Below are positions 9,086 through 16,986 of a DNA stretch of 64,000 nt, in pieces. Both the position numbers and the translations under genes were made by a program. Every line of letters starts with the position of its first letter. Within the stretch, counting starts at the first letter, position 1. The notes under the pieces are model-generated. The model was not told the origin of the DNA. It saw only the letters and a program-made list of their open reading frames with translations, and did no database searches. Origin of the DNA: Rubrobacter indicoceani (GTDB lineage Bacteria > Actinomycetota > Rubrobacteria > Rubrobacterales > Rubrobacteraceae); assembly GCF_003568865.1 (NCBI RefSeq), contig NZ_CP031116.1:1-64000 (forward strand), in the 5' to 3' direction.

Positions 9086-9192
9086 GCGGCACCTTCTTTC
9101 AACCGGAGAGCTATCGGGGTGGCGTCAGGGGTCGGGTGGCCTAAAGACGAGCATTCGGGGCGTAGAAAGGCCGCGCAGTTCATTCTCTGCAT

Positions 9193-9717
9193 CTACGGCC
9201 GCGACACCTTGCGCTGCTCCTGCTGCTTGCGCCACCCGTACCGGGTCATGCCCCGCGGCTTGTACACATTGAGCACTAGGATCACGAGCAGCACCACCGT
9301 GCCACCAACGGAGTGGACCAGCGTGCTCCCCAGCGCACGCAGATCGTCACCGGACGTTGTCGGATCTGCTGCTATGTCTGCGAAGTAGCTGATCGTCTGC
9401 ACTTCCACCAGCAGGACGAGGGTGGCAACTATGGTCAGCAGGAGTGAGATCAGGACCCAGTAGTGTCGGAACAAGCCCCACCTGGTCCCCACCGATATGA
9501 CAAGCCCGGTTAGCAGCGAGGTGAGTGCTAGCGGGACGATAACGTACCAGGCGATCAACTCCATCGCGAGATAGGCGGTACGCAATGTCTGAGCATCCCG
9601 GCTGGTCGCAGCGGCGATGTCGAGAGCTATATATCCAGCGACCGCGCCGATCCAGCCGACCGAGAAAGTAATGTGCGCGGCGAGCGCGAACTTGCGGAGC
9701 CGGGGTGTCATGATCAT
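9193..9717 (-). CDS. Integral membrane protein (DUF2269-like, 4 TM)
   Basis: 174 residues with four hydrophobic helices: roughly residues 8-30 (FALAAHITFSVGWIGAVAGY), 50-72 (LIAWYVIVPLALTSLLTGLV), 84-106 and 134-155. The first helix with AAHITFSVGWIGA resembles DUF2269-type membrane proteins. Its start overlaps the preceding small membrane gene by 4 bp, so the two are coupled. A C-terminal basic tail (WRKQQEQRKVSR) is probably cytoplasmic. Function is unknown. Confidence 0.8.
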   Translation of the reverse strand: MIMTPRLRKFALAAHITFSVGWIGAVAGYIALDIAAATSRDAQTLRTAYLAMELIAWYVIVPLALTSLLTGLVISVGTRWGLFRHYWVLISLLLTIVATLVLLVEVQTISYFADIAADPTTSGDDLRALGSTLVHSVGGTVVLLVILVLNVYKPRGMTRYGWRKQQEQRKVSRP

Positions 9718-9971
9718 CCACGACCACCCTCCGGCGGTGCATGGTCTGCCACGACGCTAGAAGGCGGTGCTAGGCCACCAGCGTCACCGGACGGTGCGTG
9801 GCGACCAGGACCGTGTTCACCACCACCGATGAACATAATCGCGACAACCAGCAAGATAACGATGAGGGCGATGATCCCGGAGACCTTTACCCAGCGTGGT
9901 GTGCTTGGTGGTCGATCAGCGGTCGGCCTCACGCCGGTGTGGTCGCCGGGGTCGGGGGGTCGGTCAGCCAC
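9714..9971 (-). CDS. Small single-TM protein (hypothetical)
   Basis: 85 residues from a GTG start preceded by GAGGAGGAGA. It has a proline-rich N-terminus (ADRPPDPGDHTGVRP), one TM helix (about residues 31-49, VSGIIALIVILLVVAIMFIG) and a His/Gly/Pro-rich tail. The first residues and the leader are nearly identical to those of the 144-residue gene starting at 11859, so the two operon heads were duplicated. It is the first gene of a two-gene operon with the DUF2269-like protein. Function is unknown. Confidence 0.7.
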   Translation of the reverse strand: MADRPPDPGDHTGVRPTADRPPSTPRWVKVSGIIALIVILLVVAIMFIGGGEHGPGRHAPSGDAGGLAPPSSVVADHAPPEGGRG

Positions 9972-10127
9972 GTGCGTCTCCTCCTCTGTGGTGCGTGTTT
10001 GTCAAGGTTTTCATAGCCCATTTCCCTGCCCGATTCGAAACAGGTGACGCCTTGGCAGGTGCTGAGCGGCTCCCGGACAACGACCATAAGCCTACCTTCC
10101 GTAGAGCCCCTGCGTTAACGCCTAGTG

Positions 10128-10196
10128 TAGGTTGCAGCACTCCGCAGGACATGACCCTTAGAGGGCACAGTAGAGAGGAAAAGGGCTATTTTCTTG
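10128..10196 (-). promoter_or_regulatory. Duplicated promoter/operator element, copy A
   Basis: About 69 bp nearly identical to 11922-11990. Read on the minus strand it holds AAGGGTCATGTCCT, with the imperfect palindrome GG-N-CATG-N-CC, and about 17 bp further a -10-like TACACT. In copy B the latter is TATACT. The palindrome sits where a -35 box would be, which suggests an activator-dependent promoter for the 9971-9193 operon. Confidence 0.6.
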
Positions 10197-10214
10197 TATG
10201 TCCGCCCATATCGG

Positions 10215-10814
10215 CTAGACGAACAGCACGCGCGCGTCGCTCACGAAGAAGAAGCCGACCAGCACCGCCAGCACCAGCGCCCCCGGCAGGTACTGCCAGC
10301 GGCGCTGGTGTTGGAGCCGCCACAGCCGGCGGAGCGTGGCGACGATGGCGATGGCCGCGATCATGTCCAGAGTCAAGAGGATGCCGAGCGCAGCGCCCGT
10401 GACGATGCCGAGCGTAGCGCTGGTGCCGATCCCCAGCAGCGGAAGCACGAACGGCAGCACGATATAGCGTAGGGTGCAGCGCACCGCCGAGACGAGCAAT
10501 GGGGTTTCGAATGGCCGGCTACTGGCCGTGGCGACAGCCTCCTGCCGCACGAGTGGCTGCGGCTGTACGCGGAGCACCCAAGCAATCGCCCGGTCCATCA
10601 TCTCCACAACACGTGACGAGGATGGCGTGGGGTGAGCCGAGGGACGCTGTGCCTGTTGAGCCGTCACCCCGCCCGACCGATGTCCCTCGTCAACCTCCGG
10701 ACGGGGCGCTCGGGCCACGCTCTCTTCGAGGTCTCTCGATACGGGGATCGAGTCTCTAGTGGTGTTCCGCATGTCCAAACTCCTTGACCTTGAGGTCTTT
10801 CCCTTGTCCGTCAC
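10215..10814 (-). CDS. Membrane protein of the ferric-reductase-like operon (hypothetical)
   Basis: 199 residues from a GTG that overlaps the stop of the upstream gene (GTGA). The first about 100 residues are polar and probably disordered (rich in Ser, Arg, Pro). The second half has three hydrophobic helices, including YIVLPFVLPLLGIGTSATLG and a C-terminal PGALVLAVLVGFFFVSD. It is the third gene of the operon that begins at 11859. No family recognised. Confidence 0.65.
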   Translation of the reverse strand: MTDKGKTSRSRSLDMRNTTRDSIPVSRDLEESVARAPRPEVDEGHRSGGVTAQQAQRPSAHPTPSSSRVVEMMDRAIAWVLRVQPQPLVRQEAVATASSRPFETPLLVSAVRCTLRYIVLPFVLPLLGIGTSATLGIVTGAALGILLTLDMIAAIAIVATLRRLWRLQHQRRWQYLPGALVLAVLVGFFFVSDARVLFV

Positions 10815-11425
10815 CCAGTAGGGCCCGCTGGCTGCTGCTCACGCTGGCTGGCGGGCGGGCGAGCGTGCCTCCGCCGCCACAGCCAGACCCCTACCGCTTG
10901 TCCGACGAAGACCGCGATGACGCTGAGGAGGAGCAGGAGCGTAAAGGGGGATTCCAGTCGCAACAGCGCACCGTAGAAGAACGCATGCAGGATGACCAGC
11001 GCGAACAGGACGTAGTTCAGACGCTGAATCCGCTTCCAGCGTCTGGCTTTGAGTTTCCGCAGAGCGAAGTCGGTGGAAAGAGCGAGCAACCCTACCACGA
11101 TCACCGTCGCGGCAAGCCCGGTCCAGTTGGCCAGGCCGAAACTATTGGTCAACAGGCTGCCATCGGGCGCGACAAAGTAGTAGAGGATGCCGCTGATCGT
11201 TAAGCTGCCATGCACCTGCAATCCGAAGATCGCGTGGACGACGCTGGCGATGGCTGTCCACGTCCCCACGTCACGGCGCAGATAGCTCGAGACGGGATTT
11301 CGCTTGCGCAGCAGGAGGTTGGCCGGACCGATGAGGAGGGTGAGCGCGAGGAACCCGAGGGCGAGGTAGCCGGTGGCGACGGTAAGCTGCTGCATGCTGA
11401 TGCCGAGGAAGGAGTCGCCTCTCAT
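10811..11425 (-). CDS. Ferric-reductase-like transmembrane protein
   Basis: 204 residues with about six TM helices. Histidines occur within helices (SVVHAIFGLQVHG near residue 65; VILHAFFYG near residue 145), the pattern of haem-binding ferric reductase-like (MsrQ/YedZ-type) membrane domains. These proteins carry electrons across the membrane through b-type haem. No FAD or NADH domain is attached. It begins at the stop of the 144-residue small protein (TAATG) and overlaps the next gene by 4 bp. The electron donor and acceptor are unknown. Confidence 0.75.
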   Translation of the reverse strand: MRGDSFLGISMQQLTVATGYLALGFLALTLLIGPANLLLRKRNPVSSYLRRDVGTWTAIASVVHAIFGLQVHGSLTISGILYYFVAPDGSLLTNSFGLANWTGLAATVIVVGLLALSTDFALRKLKARRWKRIQRLNYVLFALVILHAFFYGALLRLESPFTLLLLLSVIAVFVGQAVGVWLWRRRHARPPASQREQQPAGPTG

Positions 11426-11859
11426 TAGGAGTCGCCTCCCATTCGTTCCGCTTCGTTCCCGCCGTGGTCCCCTGCGGGTTGGTCCGCGCCCTCACGCATC
11501 GGACCCGTTTGGCCCCCGCCGTGATTCGATTGGTCCGCGCCCTCACCCATCGGTCCGTCGTGGTCCCCGCTGCGATCCAGATCCATATCCTGCATATCCA
11601 TCGTCTCGCGTCCCTGGGGGAGCGGCGCAGATGAGTGCATGTCCAGCGCGGGGTACGCGCTGGCGTCGAAGCGCGGGAGCGTGAAGAACAGGACGAGGAC
11701 CAGGGCACTCGCGAGGACGAGCGGCACATGGAAGCGAAGAAGGCGATGACGCCAGTCGCCGCTGCTGCCGCCAACCTGTTGATTCGAAGATCGGGTGGCC
11801 GATTGCATACTCCTGCTCGGCCTCACGCCGGTATCGGGGCCGGGGGGTCGGTCAGCCAT
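11425..11859 (-). CDS. His/Met/Asp-rich single-TM protein with internal repeat
   Basis: 144 residues. After a polar N-terminus there is one TM helix (about residues 45-63, VPLVLASALVLVLFFTLP). An extracytoplasmic tail rich in Met, His, Asp and Gly follows (MDMQDMDLDRSGDHDG). The tail has a 17-residue tandem repeat, GPMGEGADQ and GPMREGADQ, encoded by 27-bp repeats at 11479-11505 and 11530-11556. Such tails often bind metal ions, but that is inference. It heads the operon with the ferric-reductase-like protein, and its start region is duplicated at 9971. Confidence 0.7.
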   Translation of the reverse strand: MADRPPGPDTGVRPSRSMQSATRSSNQQVGGSSGDWRHRLLRFHVPLVLASALVLVLFFTLPRFDASAYPALDMHSSAPLPQGRETMDMQDMDLDRSGDHDGPMGEGADQSNHGGGQTGPMREGADQPAGDHGGNEAERMGGDS

Positions 11860-11921
11860 GTGTGTCTCCTCCTCTGTGGCGCGTGTTTGTCAATGTTTCG
11901 AATGGAAAGCTGGGTCGAGTA

Positions 11922-11990
11922 TAGGTTGCAGCACTCCATAGGACATGACCCTTAGAGGACTGAGGAGAGAAGAAAAGGGCTATCTTTGCG
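11922..11990 (-). promoter_or_regulatory. Duplicated promoter/operator element, copy B
   Basis: The partner of 10128-10196, upstream of the operon starting at 11859. On the minus strand AAGGGTCATGTCCT is followed after 17 bp by TATACT, a good -10. The leader with the ribosome binding site (11847-11906) is also duplicated (9958-10018). The adjacent NarL-type response regulator is the obvious candidate to bind the palindrome. Confidence 0.65.
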
Positions 11991-12016
11991 AGACGGGAGG
12001 GAGTGAAATGAGAATA

Positions 12017-12682
12017 CTAGCCACGCCGCCGGGGGCGTGGCAGCCAGCCACGGGCGACTCCATAGGCGGCTGCCTGGTGTCGGTTGCGTAGGTGGAGCTT
12101 GGAGAGGATGCTCTTCATGTGATTCTTGACCGTGTGCTCGCTGACTACCAGATGCTTGGCGATCTCGGCGTTGGAGAGGCGCGCTGCCACCAGCTCCAGC
12201 ACGTCCATCTCTCGGACGGTGAGCTCTTCCTCGGGCCCGAAGGGCCCAGTTTGGCCCCGAACCTCTTCCAGGATCCGGGCAGCCATGCGACGCGAGATTG
12301 CAGCCTCGCCCCGCGCCAGGCCCCGGAGCTGCTCTAGGAGCTCCCGGGACCGCACGTTCTTGACCAGGTAGCCTTGCGCCCCCGCCTTGATGGCCTCGAA
12401 GAGAGTCTGACTCTCGTCGCGCACCGTCAGCATCACGACGGTGACGGCGGGCATTTCCGTCTTCAGCCGCCAGGTCGCGCTAACACCGTCTTCTCCCGGG
12501 AGTTCGATATCCATCAGCACGATGTCCGGCTTGAGCGCACGCGCCTGGTCCAGGGCGCTCTCGGCGTCCTCGGTCTCTCCAACGACGGTGAAATCGTCCT
12601 GATAGGAGAGAAGCGAGATGAGCCCCTCGCGAAAGAGCGCGTGGTCGTCAACCAGGAGGAGTCGCAAGGGCTGCATGCCCAT
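12017..12682 (-). CDS. NarL/LuxR-family response regulator
   Basis: 221 residues. The receiver domain (about 1-120) has the acidic pair LLVDDHALFREGL, the phosphoacceptor Asp in KPDIVLMDIELPGEDG, and Lys in YLVKNV. The C-terminal LuxR-type helix-turn-helix (about 150-215) has LTVREMDVLELVAARLSNAE and VKNHMKSILSKLHLRN. It follows and overlaps its histidine kinase gene by 35 bp. It lies directly upstream of, and on the same strand as, the operon with promoter copy B, so control of that operon is likely. Confidence 0.93.
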   Translation of the reverse strand: MGMQPLRLLLVDDHALFREGLISLLSYQDDFTVVGETEDAESALDQARALKPDIVLMDIELPGEDGVSATWRLKTEMPAVTVVMLTVRDESQTLFEAIKAGAQGYLVKNVRSRELLEQLRGLARGEAAISRRMAARILEEVRGQTGPFGPEEELTVREMDVLELVAARLSNAEIAKHLVVSEHTVKNHMKSILSKLHLRNRHQAAAYGVARGWLPRPRRRG

Positions 12683-13598
12683 TCTCCCTCCTCGTTCCTC
12701 TTCTCGGTCGTGGAATGCGGATGGTGGCGGTCACTTGTGTGCCCGAACCGGGCCGGCTATTCACCTGGAACGTGCCGCCGAGGGCCTCGACCCGCTCGCG
12801 CATACTCGTCAGGCCCAAGGGTCGCGCCTTGCTGTTCTTCTGGCTGCCAGGGATGAAGCCCTGGCCATCGTCGGCAATGACGATACTGAGCCGATCAGGC
12901 CCATTGGATGTGAGGGTGACGGTGGCCTCCGGCGCCGCGGCGTGCTTGCGAATGTTGGTCAGGGCTTCCTGAACGAGCCTGAAGAGCTGGAACGCTGCGA
13001 GAGGTGGGAGCTGGTCGGCCGCGTCATCCGCCTGGAGGCTCACGAGAATCTGGTGCCGCTCTTCAAACTGGTCCACGTAATCCCGTAGTGCGCAGATCAA
13101 CCCTCGTTCCGACACGTTGGTGCGGAGCCCTGTAATGGACTCCCTGATATCCTCGTAGATTTCGTCGGCAACCCCGCGTAATCGCTCGAGCTCTGCTTCC
13201 GCCTCCTGGTGCCGGTCGGCCTCCACCAGTTCCTTGATGGTGTCCAGGCGCAAGAGCAGATACGCGACGAGTTGAGCCACACCATCGTGGAGTTCCCTGC
13301 TCAGCCGCTCCCGTTCCTGCATCACGGCGCTCATGGTCAGGACGTCCTGTTCTCGGGCCAACGCCTCGGCCTGGAGTCTCCCTAGAACCCTGAACATCGT
13401 CTCTGCAAAAATGTAGGTCAACACCAGGATCGGGAATGCCAAGAGCAGGCTCTCTGCGTGCATGTCTATAGGGTGCCCTCTCAGGCTGCCCAGCAGGGTA
13501 TGGCTCATCACGACAGTAACGGGAGGTATGAAGACTATGAGCCATTTAAACAGGAGCAGTCTGCGGTGCGTCATGATAGAGTGATGTGTTTGAACCAT
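12648..13598 (-). CDS. Sensor histidine kinase (HisKA_3 type)
   Basis: 316 residues from the ATG at 13598, preceded by GGAGGAACGCC. Two TM helices (about residues 10-30 and 48-68) enclose a short extracytoplasmic loop (SLRGHPIDMHAE). The dimerisation/phosphoacceptor motif is ERLSRELHDGVAQ with the His. The ATPase domain has NIRKHAAAPEA and IVIADDGQGF. This is the DesK/NarX-like class that pairs with LuxR-type regulators, here the overlapping downstream gene. The tiny sensor loop suggests it senses something in or near the membrane. Confidence 0.92.
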   Translation of the reverse strand: MVQTHHSIMTHRRLLLFKWLIVFIPPVTVVMSHTLLGSLRGHPIDMHAESLLLAFPILVLTYIFAETMFRVLGRLQAEALAREQDVLTMSAVMQERERLSRELHDGVAQLVAYLLLRLDTIKELVEADRHQEAEAELERLRGVADEIYEDIRESITGLRTNVSERGLICALRDYVDQFEERHQILVSLQADDAADQLPPLAAFQLFRLVQEALTNIRKHAAAPEATVTLTSNGPDRLSIVIADDGQGFIPGSQKNSKARPLGLTSMRERVEALGGTFQVNSRPGSGTQVTATIRIPRPRRGTRRENGHAALATPPG

Positions 13599-13813
13599 GG
13601 CGTTCCTCCAGCCAGAGCTGTAACGGGTGGGCATCCCGGCAACGATGGCTAGCGCACGACGGGAAGGTTAACTCAGGAGGTGGTGGTGTAAGCCTGAACT
13701 TCCCATTTCAGCCCATCCCAGCCTACTCACAACGGGACGATAGAAGTGTATCTGCGCCCCGGATGCCGGTCAACCATAATCTCTCCGACTCGTCGTCACG
13801 TAGTGGTACTGGG

Positions 13814-14392
13814 ATGGCGCCGAAGCTATGGAACGAGACGATCGAGGCGCACCGTCGTGCGGTGCAGGATGCGATCCTGGAGAATACCTGGGTGCTGGTG
13901 GCCGAGGGTGGGCTGACATCGGTAACGATGTCGCAGATCGCCGAGAAGACCGGCATAGGACGTGCGACGCTATACAAGTACTTCCCGGACATCGAAGCGA
14001 TTCTGCTCGCCCGGCATGAACGTCACGTGACCCACCACCTTGAACATCTCGCCGAACTCCGGGACCAAGCTGGCGGCGCTCGTGAGCGGCTTGAAGCTGT
14101 GCTGGAGGCCTACGCCTTCATATCCCACGACCGCGAGCACCACGGCACCGAACTTTTGGCTCTACTGCACCGAGAAGAGCACGTTGGCTGGGCGCAGCAG
14201 CAGCTCATCGACCTGATCCGAGACCTACTGACGGAGGCCGCAGAGACCGGTGGCGTACGCGATGACGTTGCACCTGAGGAGCTGGCGAGCTATTGTCTCC
14301 ACGCCCTCACAGCAGCCAGCGGCCTGCCTTCTGAGGCCGCGGTTCGCCGGCTCGTCACGGTCACTCTGGACGGGTTGCGCCCCCGCGCCTGA
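13814..14392 (+). CDS. TetR-family transcriptional regulator
   Basis: 192 residues if the start is the ATG at 13814 (MAPKLWNETIEAHRRAVQDA); an in-frame ATG at 13763 is an alternative and neither has a strong ribosome binding site. The N-terminal helix-turn-helix reads LTSVTMSQIAEKTGIGRATL and YKYFPDIEAIL, typical of TetR. The C-terminal part is helical and presumably binds a ligand. It is divergent from the histidine kinase, so it may control that operon or itself from the 215-bp gap. Confidence 0.9.
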   Translation: MAPKLWNETIEAHRRAVQDAILENTWVLVAEGGLTSVTMSQIAEKTGIGRATLYKYFPDIEAILLARHERHVTHHLEHLAELRDQAGGARERLEAVLEAYAFISHDREHHGTELLALLHREEHVGWAQQQLIDLIRDLLTEAAETGGVRDDVAPEELASYCLHALTAASGLPSEAAVRRLVTVTLDGLRPRA

Positions 14393-14535
14393 TCCGACTC
14401 GTATGTCAAGGCCGTGGTGATCTCGAGTTGACTTCTTTGTCTGCATCAGCCTGCGTTGTGCGATCTTCGACCTCGAGGAAGTCAGGGTTGGATTTCACAG
14501 CGGGCGTCTTGGTGGGAAGGCTTACACTCGGGAGC

Positions 14536-14587
14536 GTGGAGGAGTTATCCCGGCCTCTTCGGGGGAAGTACGGGACAACTCCTCCAC
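14536..14587 (+). promoter_or_regulatory. Long hairpin in the leader of the UbiB-like kinase gene
   Basis: GTGGAGGAGTTATCCCG (14536-14552) is followed after 18 nt by its reverse complement with one mismatch (14571-14587). This 17-bp arm pair lies in a 389-bp stretch (14393-14781) with no convincing gene. It could be a leader RNA structure or a repressor site. No T run follows, so it is not an intrinsic terminator. Confidence 0.5.
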
Positions 14588-14781
14588 ACTGGAGGTCGGG
14601 CGTGGAGAGAACCGGGCATCGGCCTGCAAGCCGACGGGCGGGGCCGCGACCCGGAAAAGACGAACCGCCGGTCCTCTGGCGGTCGGGATCAGGCTGTTTT
14701 CGTAAAAGGTCAGAGACGGAGGTTTGCGTGTCCGGTACGGGATCACAGGGGGAAGCAGGTCGGGGAAAACGGTTTCCGGGG

Positions 14782-16371
14782 GTGAGAACCTCCGTTGACG
14801 AGCGGCTCTCCCGCGTCGCGGAGGGGCTTGCCGGGGCGCAGGGCGTCCTTTCCCGGGCGCGGCGACGCTCCCGGAGCGAGGCCGAAGAGACGCGCCGGAG
14901 CGTGGTCGGGGGGGCGACTTCGAGGCCGCCCGCGAGCATCCAGCAACTCACCGAAGAGTTTTTCGGGGGGCTGCGTTCCCAGTCGTTTCTGGCGGCGTGG
15001 GCGGCGTTCGCTGCGGGCGAGCGGGTCGCCCGCTCCTCGCCCGTCTCGCTTGCCCGGCTCCCGGTCGCAAGGCTTTTGACCCCGCGTTCGCTCGCCATCG
15101 CAACGGTAGCTTCAGACGTTTACTCCGCTTACGCCTCGCTGGAGCGCAGAAAAAAATGGTATCCGAACCTCATCGGGGAGGCGGAGTTCGAGGAGCAGCA
15201 CCGGCGCGGAGCGGAGCGGGTTCTCGAGGGCGCGGCAACCCTCGGGGGGAGCCTCATAAAGGCCGGACAGTTCGCCTCTTCGAGGCCGGACCTCCTGCCC
15301 GAGCCTTACGTAAATGCCCTATCGGAGCTTCAGGACCGCGTGCCGCCGAGGCCGTTTGCCGTTATCCGGCGCGCCGTCGAGTACGAGACGGGGAGGCCCC
15401 TCAGAGAGACCTTCCGCCGTTTCGACGAGGAAGCCGTCGCGGCGGCGTCCATCGCGCAGGTCCACCGGGCGATGCTCCACGACGGGCGCGAAGTCGCGGT
15501 AAAGGTCCGCTACCCGGAGGTCGCGGGGATGGTCGAGGAGGACCTCTCCTCCCTCGAAGTCACCTTTGACGTGCTGAACCTTGCACGAAAGGAGCTGAGG
15601 CTCCACCCCATCTCGGACTACCTGAGGTGGACGCTCCCGATGGAGGTAGACCTGCTGCGCGAGATGCGGGCTATGACGGACCTTCGCTCCACCCTCTCGG
15701 ACCGCGCCGACATCGTCGTCCCCGAACCCGTCGAAGAACTCTGCACGGAAGGTCTGCTCGTCATGGAGTACATCGAGGGCGTAAGGCTCGACCCGGCGGC
15801 CCTTGACGCGGCGGGGATAGACCGCCCGGCGGTCGCAGAGCTGCTGAACGACGCTTTCGCGGATCAGCTCTTCCGGCGCGGCATCTTCCACGCCGACCCG
15901 CACCCCGGAAACCTGCGCGTCCTCGCCGGGCCGGACGGCCCGAGGCTCCTGCTCTACGATCACGGCCTCACCCTGCGCCTCGAGGCGGACTTCGTGGCCA
16001 TCCTCGCGAAGATGGTCGTCGCCCTGCGCGATGGCGACTTCGAAGCGCTCGGCGGCGCGCTCGGCGAGGCCGGGCTCCCCGTTGACGAGAGCACCGACCT
16101 CGGCATCCTGCTCCAGCTTGTCGGGGTGATGATGGGGCCGGGTGAGAAAGAAGACGGGAACGCGGCGACGGTAGACCTCGGCGGGGACCTCGAAGCGATC
16201 GGCCGCGTCGGCTCCGGTATCGGCGACCTCCCGCCGCGCCTCATGCTCGTCGGGCGGGCCATAGCCTTTCTCGACTCCATAACCCGACGGCTCGACGAAG
16301 AGACGGACGCCCTCGACATCGTCGCGGAGTACACCAAAGACCTGCTAACGAAGCCGGAGTCCGGCGAATAG
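14782..16371 (+). CDS. ABC1/UbiB/AarF-family atypical kinase
   Basis: 529 residues from a GTG at 14782; the frame is open to 14428 but that part is not protein-like. The kinase core carries the family KxGQ motif in GSLIKAGQFASSRPDLLPEP, then VPPRPFAVIRRAVE, an alanine-rich loop AVAAASIAQVHRA, the Lys in REVAVKVRYPEV, and the catalytic loop FHADPHPGNLRV with the metal-binding YDHGLT. UbiB/ABC1 proteins are membrane-associated ATPases supporting isoprenoid quinone or lipid metabolism. The exact substrate is unknown in most bacteria. Confidence 0.9.
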   Translation: MRTSVDERLSRVAEGLAGAQGVLSRARRRSRSEAEETRRSVVGGATSRPPASIQQLTEEFFGGLRSQSFLAAWAAFAAGERVARSSPVSLARLPVARLLTPRSLAIATVASDVYSAYASLERRKKWYPNLIGEAEFEEQHRRGAERVLEGAATLGGSLIKAGQFASSRPDLLPEPYVNALSELQDRVPPRPFAVIRRAVEYETGRPLRETFRRFDEEAVAAASIAQVHRAMLHDGREVAVKVRYPEVAGMVEEDLSSLEVTFDVLNLARKELRLHPISDYLRWTLPMEVDLLREMRAMTDLRSTLSDRADIVVPEPVEELCTEGLLVMEYIEGVRLDPAALDAAGIDRPAVAELLNDAFADQLFRRGIFHADPHPGNLRVLAGPDGPRLLLYDHGLTLRLEADFVAILAKMVVALRDGDFEALGGALGEAGLPVDESTDLGILLQLVGVMMGPGEKEDGNAATVDLGGDLEAIGRVGSGIGDLPPRLMLVGRAIAFLDSITRRLDEETDALDIVAEYTKDLLTKPESGE

Positions 16372-16524
16372 CTACGGAGAGGCAGACGCCTCGATTCCTC
16401 CCCGATTTCGCTAGAACTACGGCCCGTGCCGCCTCGTGATACATCGAGTCGGGTTCGCAGCCTGCTTGCAGGAGTCTGGGACCTGCGGTTTGTTTTCGCT
16501 CGCGACGACTTGTAATGTAAAGGC

Positions 16525-16986
16525 ATGGCTCTTTTTCCAGCTCATGCATACACGGACGGGGCTTCGTCCGGCAGACGAGGCCCCGGGGGTTACGGGGTTG
16601 TTTTGATCCACGGTGGCGGTACCGTAGAGCTTTCGGGGGGTGAGGCGGACACGACAAACCAGCGGATGGAGGTCACGGCGGCCTGCGTGGCCCTTGAAGC
16701 CCTTGCGGCCGGGCAGGAGGTCACGGTCTTCTCGGACTCTTCCTACCTTGTAAACTGCATGCGCCGCCGCTGGCACGAGACGTGGCGCGCAGCAGGGTGG
16801 GTCAACGCGCGCAGGCGGCCCGTCGCCAACCGCGACCTCTGGGAGAGGCTCCTCGCCGCCGTCGAGCGGCACGAATCGGTCGCCTGGAAAAAGGTCCGGG
16901 GGCACCAGAAAAAAGACGGCCCGCACCGCGCGGGGAACGACCGGGCCGATAAGCTAGCCGTCGCTGCAAAGCTCTCCCAGACCTAG
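16525..16986 (+). CDS. rnhA: Ribonuclease HI
   Basis: 153 residues, the usual size. All four metal-binding acidic residues are visible: Asp in AYTDGASSGRRGPGG, Glu in TTNQRMEVTAA, Asp in VFSDSSYLVN, and Asp in AGNDRADKLA; the catalytic His is in VRGHQKKDGPH. It degrades the RNA strand of RNA:DNA hybrids in the cytoplasm. The stop codon shares CTAG with the stop of the convergent diguanylate cyclase gene. Confidence 0.96.
   Translation: MALFPAHAYTDGASSGRRGPGGYGVVLIHGGGTVELSGGEADTTNQRMEVTAACVALEALAAGQEVTVFSDSSYLVNCMRRRWHETWRAAGWVNARRRPVANRDLWERLLAAVERHESVAWKKVRGHQKKDGPHRAGNDRADKLAVAAKLSQT

Noticed and set aside
14428-14781. In-frame N-terminal extension of the UbiB-like kinase
   Set aside because: About 118 extra residues of low-complexity, non-protein-like composition that run through a strong hairpin; the GTG at 14782 gives a normal family N-terminus.
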